DNA of 8,079 bases. Source: an uncultured Clostridia bacterium (GTDB lineage Bacteria > Bacillota > Clostridia > TANB77 > CAG-508). Where the stretch lies: NCBI GenBank assembly GCA_944390505.1, contig CALXQF010000050.1, positions 1 through 8,079 on the forward strand, written 5' to 3'. The notes under the pieces were generated by a model, which made no database searches, had not been told where the DNA came from, and saw only the letters and a list, made by a program, of their open reading frames with translations. The position numbers and the translations under genes were made by a program. Shown in pieces: positions 5,391 to 8,079 of the stretch. Position 1 is the first letter of the stretch. The number at the start of each line of letters is the position of its first letter.

Positions 5391-5745
5391 ACAACTCATG
5401 TTAATACCTAAAATTGAGGATTATATCGAGTATATGCTAATTGTCATTGTAAAGCTTCCAAGAACAGAAAAGTTTAATATTGGCAATGAATATAAATTGA
5501 GCATTTATAGTATGCTAGAAAAAACTTTATATCTTAATAAAATTAATAGAAAAGAACATATGAAGGAGTGTTTAGATATTGTGAACAAAATCGATGTGGA
5601 ATTAAACTGCCAAAGAATATATTTAAGAATTATGAAAAAACAGGCTTGGATTGATACCAAAAAATTTGATGTAATAATGAAAAAAATATATGAAATTGGT
5701 AGTATAATTGGAGGATTAACCAAAGTATATGCCAAAAACAATTAG
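5371..5745 (+). CDS. avd: DGR accessory variability determinant (Avd), four-helix-bundle protein
   Basis: The 124-aa basic, all-helical protein starts at ATG 5371 with AAGGAAGG (5353-5360) 10 nt upstream. Length, position directly before the RT and sequence style (PKIEDYIEYMLIVIVKLPRT at 13-32, FNIGNEYKLSIYSMLEKTLY, and a C-terminal helix with IGSIIGGLTKVY) match the Avd/23S-IVP/S23 four-helix-bundle family. Avd forms a pentameric barrel that binds RT and TR RNA and is needed for template-primed mutagenic cDNA synthesis in the Bordetella phage element. The surface is rich in Lys and Arg, as expected for nucleic-acid binding. It appears intact, unlike its neighbours. Its last 17 nt overlap the RT start at 5729, and its first 20 nt would overlap an extended MSL frame, suggesting one translationally coupled operon. 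Confidence 0.88.
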   Translation: MNQIENKQLMLIPKIEDYIEYMLIVIVKLPRTEKFNIGNEYKLSIYSMLEKTLYLNKINRKEHMKECLDIVNKIDVELNCQRIYLRIMKKQAWIDTKKFDVIMKKIYEIGSIIGGLTKVYAKNN

Positions 5746-5865
5746 AAATGAATATGATAAGAAATTAAGTTATACTAACTTGATGAAAGCACATAATTTA
5801 AGTAAAAAAGCAAAGGATACAGAAAAGAAATTATATTATTTAATTTAAAAAAAGAAGAATATATT

Positions 5866-6582
5866 ATGTGGCTTTATGAACAGTTGAAAACAGGAAACTA
5901 TAGACATGGAGGATATAGCACCTTTTATGTAACAGAGCCTAAATTAAGAAGAATAGAGAAAAGTAAATATATCGATAGAATAGTACATAGATGGGTAGTA
6001 GATAACTTTTTGAAGGAATATTTTGAAAAAAGTTTTATATTTCATACCTATGCTTGTATTAAAAATAGAGGAATGCATAAAGCTAGCTTGGATGTACAAA
6101 ATACAATGAGGCATTGCAAAAGAACATGGAACGATTACTATATACTTAAAATGGATATTAGAAAATATTTTGATAATATTGATAAAGATATTCTGTTTCA
6201 AATATTAAAAAGAAAAATAACAGATAAAAAGCTATTATGGTTATTAAAAGAAATTATCTATTCAAACTGCACAAAAGAAGAATTAGAAAACCCATTAGGT
6301 AAAAGAAAAGGCTTACCAATAGGAAATTATACATCTCAAACATTTGCTAATATTTATTTGAATGAATTAGACCAATATATAAAGCATAGTTTGAAAATGA
6401 AGTATTACTTTCGCTACTTAGATGATATGATAATATTGGCAAAAACAAAAAAAGAAGCCAAAATATGTTTAAAAAAGATTAAAAAATTTTTAAAATTTCA
6501 CTTAGAGCTAGAACTTAATGAAAAAACACAAATATTTAAAAATAAACAAGGAGTTAATTTTTGCCGGATACAAAATAAATGA
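5866..6582 (+). CDS. Reverse transcriptase catalytic-core reading frame
   Basis: This is the longest translatable piece of the RT (238 aa from ATG 5866, without a good ribosome binding site; the frame itself is open from 5806). Motifs in order: YSTFYVTEPKLRRIEKSKYI (RT1 area), FIFHTYACIKNRGMHKA (RT2), KMDIRKYFDNI with the first catalytic Asp (6154-6156), LPIGNYTSQ (6313-6339), YRYLDD-type RYLDDMIIL with the catalytic Asp pair (6421-6426) and ELNEKTQIFK (RT6). IGNYTSQ fits the IGxxxSQ signature that separates DGR RTs from group II intron, retron and Abi RTs. All three catalytic Asp residues are present. The last eight or so residues after GVNF are frameshifted and not native. Confidence 0.9.
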   Translation: MWLYEQLKTGNYRHGGYSTFYVTEPKLRRIEKSKYIDRIVHRWVVDNFLKEYFEKSFIFHTYACIKNRGMHKASLDVQNTMRHCKRTWNDYYILKMDIRKYFDNIDKDILFQILKRKITDKKLLWLLKEIIYSNCTKEELENPLGKRKGLPIGNYTSQTFANIYLNELDQYIKHSLKMKYYFRYLDDMIILAKTKKEAKICLKKIKKFLKFHLELELNEKTQIFKNKQGVNFCRIQNK

Positions 6583-6769
6583 GTACAGAATGAAAATTAG
6601 AGATAAAGGAAAAAGAAAGTTAAAGAAAAAGGTAAAACTATTAACAGAAAGAATTAAATGTGGAAAAATAACAAGTAGAGAAGCTAAAAAATATTTGTGT
6701 GGGCATTTAGGATATTTAAAAATAGCAAATACATATGCGTTAGAAAATAAGTTGTTTTATAAAGAATAA
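6518..6769 (+). pseudogene. RT C-terminal (thumb) segment in the shifted frame
   Basis: The native part starts at about 6563 (AGYKINEYRMKIRDKGKRKL), and the sequence before it is a shadow of the core frame. It continues as a very basic helical region (KKKVKLLTERIKCGKITSRE, then AKKYLCGHLGYLKIANTY) typical of the DGR RT thumb, ending at TAA 6767-6769. No maturase or endonuclease domain follows. The stop lies 24 nt before the TR. Confidence 0.8.
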
Positions 6770-6793
6770 TTACAAATTTAGGGACAAATTGAA

Positions 6794-6924
6794 AGGCTTA
6801 CAATACCAATAATCGAGTTAACAGGGGAGGCAATTACAACAATACAGGCAGTAACAATCCGGCTTCTAACCGTAACAACAACAATCCGGACAACAGCAAC
6901 AACAACATCGGTTTGCGTGTAGCT
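6794..6924 (+). repeat. DGR template repeat (TR), 131 bp
   Basis: It is the donor copy for the VR, starting 24 nt after the RT stop. It has 50 adenines by hand count, 22 of them changed in the VR; the 81 other positions are identical in the VR. Read in the VR frame it has 18 AAC/AAT codons, 15 of which differ in the VR, plus one ACA-to-GCA change. AAY codons are the best design for diversification because adenine changes at their first two positions give many residues and no stop codon. The frame stays open past the repeat (CTA ATA TTA TTC TAG to 6939), as if the TR came from the 3' end of a target gene. It is presumably transcribed with the operon. Confidence 0.96.
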
Positions 6925-7106
6925 CTAATATTATTCTAGATGATATGTTTTAAGGAATATATCCAATGAAATATTAGATATTAAAGGAATTTGTTCCTTC
7001 CAATAAAGGTTTTAAATTTTAAAGGTAAACATGAATCAATAAAGTTTATATTAGTAGGTTTTAAATATAAGTATTTGCTTGTATATTAAATAGAATATAT
7101 AAATTT

Positions 7107-7136
7107 TATGCTTATTTTAAATATGCTTATTTTGAA
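7107..7136 (+). repeat. Two imperfect tandem 15-bp repeats
   Basis: TATGCTTATTTTAAA (7107-7121) is followed directly by TATGCTTATTTTGAA (7122-7136), with one mismatch. They lie just upstream of the candidate promoter of the SSB-like gene. They could be a regulator site or simple slippage in AT-rich DNA. Confidence 0.6.
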
Positions 7137-7151
7137 TATAACATAGATGAT

Positions 7152-7182
7152 TTGCTGTGAATCAATTTTGTTCAATTATAAT
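7152..7182 (+). promoter_or_regulatory. Candidate promoter of the SSB-like gene
   Basis: TTGCTG (7152-7157) and a perfect TATAAT (7177-7182) are spaced by 19 nt, 27 nt before the ATG at 7210. The -10 is good; the -35 and spacing are imperfect. Confidence 0.4.
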
Positions 7183-7209
7183 TAATATGATATAGGAGAA
7201 GGTTTTATC

Positions 7210-7479
7210 ATGATAAATTTCTGCTTTTTAAGTGGTAAAGTAATCAATGAAATAAATTTAAAATTTGTATATAATGATAAAAACAAAAGTTTAGATAAAA
7301 AACATATCTCTATTGTGGAAATTGACCTAAAATTATTAGATGGACAAGTAATAAAGCTACATGCATATAATGAGTTGGCAGATGATGTATTTAAAAATAT
7401 ATGTAAAAATGATTTTATAACTATACAAGGAAAAATGAGAAGTAATTATGTAGAAATTGAACAAATTATCAATTTATAA
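7210..7479 (+). CDS. Small SSB-like OB-fold protein
   Basis: The 89-aa product starts at ATG 7210, preceded by AGGAGAAGG (7194-7202) at 7-nt spacing. The layout matches the OB fold of single-stranded DNA-binding proteins. A first strand FCFLSGKVINEINLKF corresponds to the VTLVGRLTRDPELR-type start. A middle strand (SIVEIDLKLLDGQVIKLHAY) follows, then ELADDVFKNICKNDFITIQGK, equivalent to the wgk.AE.v..ylkKGd.v.v.Gr segment of SSBs. It lacks the acidic, disordered C-terminal tail of bacterial SSBs and is shorter than housekeeping SSB (about 110-170 aa), so it is not the replication SSB. It lies alone behind its own promoter, downstream of the TR. A role with DGR cDNA is conceivable but unsupported. 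The fold assignment rests on sequence pattern only. Confidence 0.55.
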   Translation: MINFCFLSGKVINEINLKFVYNDKNKSLDKKHISIVEIDLKLLDGQVIKLHAYNELADDVFKNICKNDFITIQGKMRSNYVEIEQIINL

Positions 7480-7492
7480 TGTAATGAACAGC

Positions 7493-7521
7493 TTGAAAGA
7501 TAAAATACAAGGTAGTATAAT
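7493..7521 (+). promoter_or_regulatory. Sigma-A-type promoter of the patatin-like gene
   Basis: TTGAAA (7493-7498), a 17-nt spacer, then perfect TATAAT (7516-7521) make the best promoter match in the window. It starts 14 nt after the SSB-like stop and 91 nt before the patatin ATG, so that gene is probably transcribed independently. Confidence 0.7.
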
Positions 7522-7611
7522 AAAAATGTTTGAAAAGATGAAATACTCAGTTATAAAATTAATTGCCCTAAAATAAACAGAAAATTGAAAAAAGAGAGAA
7601 GAGTGAATTTT

Positions 7612-8079
7612 ATGAGTATTGGTTTAGTATTAGAAGGCGGAGCAATGAGAGGAATGTATACAGCAGGAGTATTAGATGTTTTTTTAGATAATCAAATCAA
7701 AGTAGATGGAATTATTGGCGTCTCAGCAGGTGTTTTATTTGGTGTGAATTATGTATCTGGACAAAAAGGAAGAACCATTCGCTATAATAAAAAATATGCA
7801 AAAGACTCAAGATATATGGGAATGAAATCATTTTTATTAACAGGAAACATTATCAACAAAGATTTTGCTTATTATGAAATACCAAGTAAGCTAGATATAT
7901 TTGATGAACAAGCTTTTGAAAAAGCAGACATAGACTTTTGGGCAACTATTACTAATGTAGAAACAGGAAAGCCAGAATATGTTAAGTTATTTAGAGAAGG
8001 AAAGTCGACAGTAACAAAAAGAAAAGAACTATTACAAAAACAAAGAGAAAAATTACTAGATAAGCAGAAAAATATTAAT
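7612..8079 (+). pseudogene. Patatin-like phospholipase N-terminus fused in frame to a MerR-like C-terminal helix
   Basis: ATG 7612 follows a purine-rich AGAGAGAAGAG (7592-7602). The frame stays open to the last base, so the 3' end is outside the window. Residues 1-123 are patatin-like: LVLEGGAMRGMYTAGVLDVF (5-24) carries the glycine-rich oxyanion motif, and GVSAG (36-40) carries the nucleophile Ser38. Patatins are Ser-Asp lipid acyl hydrolases. After TGKPEYVK (about 7985) the patatin sequence stops, well before the region holding the catalytic Asp (DG[AG]). The next residues, LFREGKSTVTKRKELLQKQR then EKLLDKQKN, look like the C-terminal coiled-coil helix of MerR-family regulators. I infer a deletion joining two genes in frame. 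Without the Asp the product should not be an active lipase. The MerR assignment is moderately sure. Confidence 0.7.

Larger units (their letters stand above)
5729..6769 (+). pseudogene. DGR reverse transcriptase, full extent, with two frameshifts
   Basis: The complete RT spans ATG 5729 to TAA 6767-6769, equal to 346 codons once corrected, a normal length for DGR RTs. Frame 2 reads MPKTIRNEYDKKLSYTNLMK until the A run at 5804-5809, then meets a TAA at 5840-5842. Family-like sequence resumes in frame 1 (GYRKEIILFNLKKEEY from about 5815), so one A appears missing. Frame 1 then carries the catalytic core until the T run at 6558-6562, where the family sequence moves back to frame 2 (AGYKINEY), so one T appears extra. 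The two shifts cancel. The RT would copy TR RNA into adenine-mutagenised cDNA. As written, no single polypeptide holds the whole enzyme. The cause is either real decay or homopolymer sequencing error. The start overlaps avd by 17 nt; GGAGG at 5710-5714 is the only nearby ribosome binding site, 14 nt away. Confidence 0.85.
6925..7209 (+). other. Non-coding AT-rich region after the TR
   Basis: No gene is seen in this 285-base stretch. The only hairpin I find near the TR is AAGGAA/TTCCTT (6984-6989/6994-6999, loop TTTG), without a clear T tract. In the Bordetella phage DGR, RNA 3' of the TR binds Avd-RT and supplies the cDNA priming site. This stretch is in the equivalent place, so its 5' part may be the functional 3' portion of the TR RNA (inference). 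The right part holds a short tandem repeat and a promoter for the next gene. Confidence 0.5.

Noticed and set aside
5804..5810. AAAAAAG slippery heptamer as a programmed -1 frameshift in the RT
   Set aside because: The incoming frame reads AAA AAA GCA, not the A AAA AAG phasing of the classic signal, and slippage would place a tRNA on TAA. The second break in the same gene needs the opposite shift at a T run, so indels or errors explain both better.
5505..6201. Minus-strand ORFs opposite avd and RT
   Set aside because: They are shadows of well-supported plus-strand genes, with hydrophobic AT-driven composition and no start signals.
5729..6769. Group II intron or retron RT
   Set aside because: The IGNYTSQ motif, neighbouring avd, the TR/VR pair and the absence of maturase, endonuclease or msr-msd features all point to a DGR.

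Overview
The window looks like chromosomal DNA from a low-GC Bacillota, probably a gut-type Clostridia. The evidence is A/T-ending codons, AGGAGG-type ribosome binding sites, a prepilin leader of the GITLIALVVTIVVLLILAGV style, a small alarmone synthetase, a BceB/FtsX-like permease remnant and an HD phosphohydrolase. Its centre, about 3.1-7.0 kb, is a diversity-generating retroelement (DGR).

Layout. Positions 3-1300: an HD-phosphohydrolase fragment, open at the left edge, runs out of frame into a CYTH-domain fragment and ends at a bidirectional terminator. 2015-1347 (minus): an intact small (p)ppGpp synthetase. 2241-2905: a response-regulator N-terminus abutting the C-terminus of an ABC permease, apparently the scar of a deleted Bce-type operon. 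2963-3094: a doubtful short ORF. 3095-3400: an AT-rich leader. 3401-4699: the DGR target, a prepilin-anchored FGE-sulfatase/C-type-lectin-fold protein whose last 45 or so codons hold the variable repeat (VR, 4554-4687). 4700-4952: a hairpin-rich non-coding stretch. 4953-5291: a MutS-domain-I-like (MSL-type) accessory gene. 5371-5745: avd. 5729-6769: the DGR reverse transcriptase, interrupted by two single-base frameshifts. 6794-6924: the template repeat (TR). 6925-7209: non-coding. 7210-7479: an SSB-like OB-fold protein. 7612 to the right edge: a patatin N-terminus joined in frame to what looks like a MerR C-terminal helix.

How it works together. TR RNA would be reverse transcribed by the RT with Avd, with errors at adenines, and the cDNA would replace the VR, changing surface residues of the displayed lectin-like domain. 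Hand alignment of TR and VR gives 22 substitutions. All 22 are at TR adenines (22 of 50), and all 81 non-adenine TR positions are unchanged. There is also one 3-nt length difference. This is direct evidence of past mutagenic homing.

What is odd. The cassette seems damaged now. The RT needs one added A near 5804-5809 and one removed T near 6558-6562. The MSL gene stops at a TGA followed by 32 more coding-like codons that would overlap avd. Outside the DGR, three junctions fuse pieces of unrelated genes (about 515, 2320 and 7985). Either the locus is decaying, or the assembly carries homopolymer errors and chimeric joins; the sequence alone cannot separate these.
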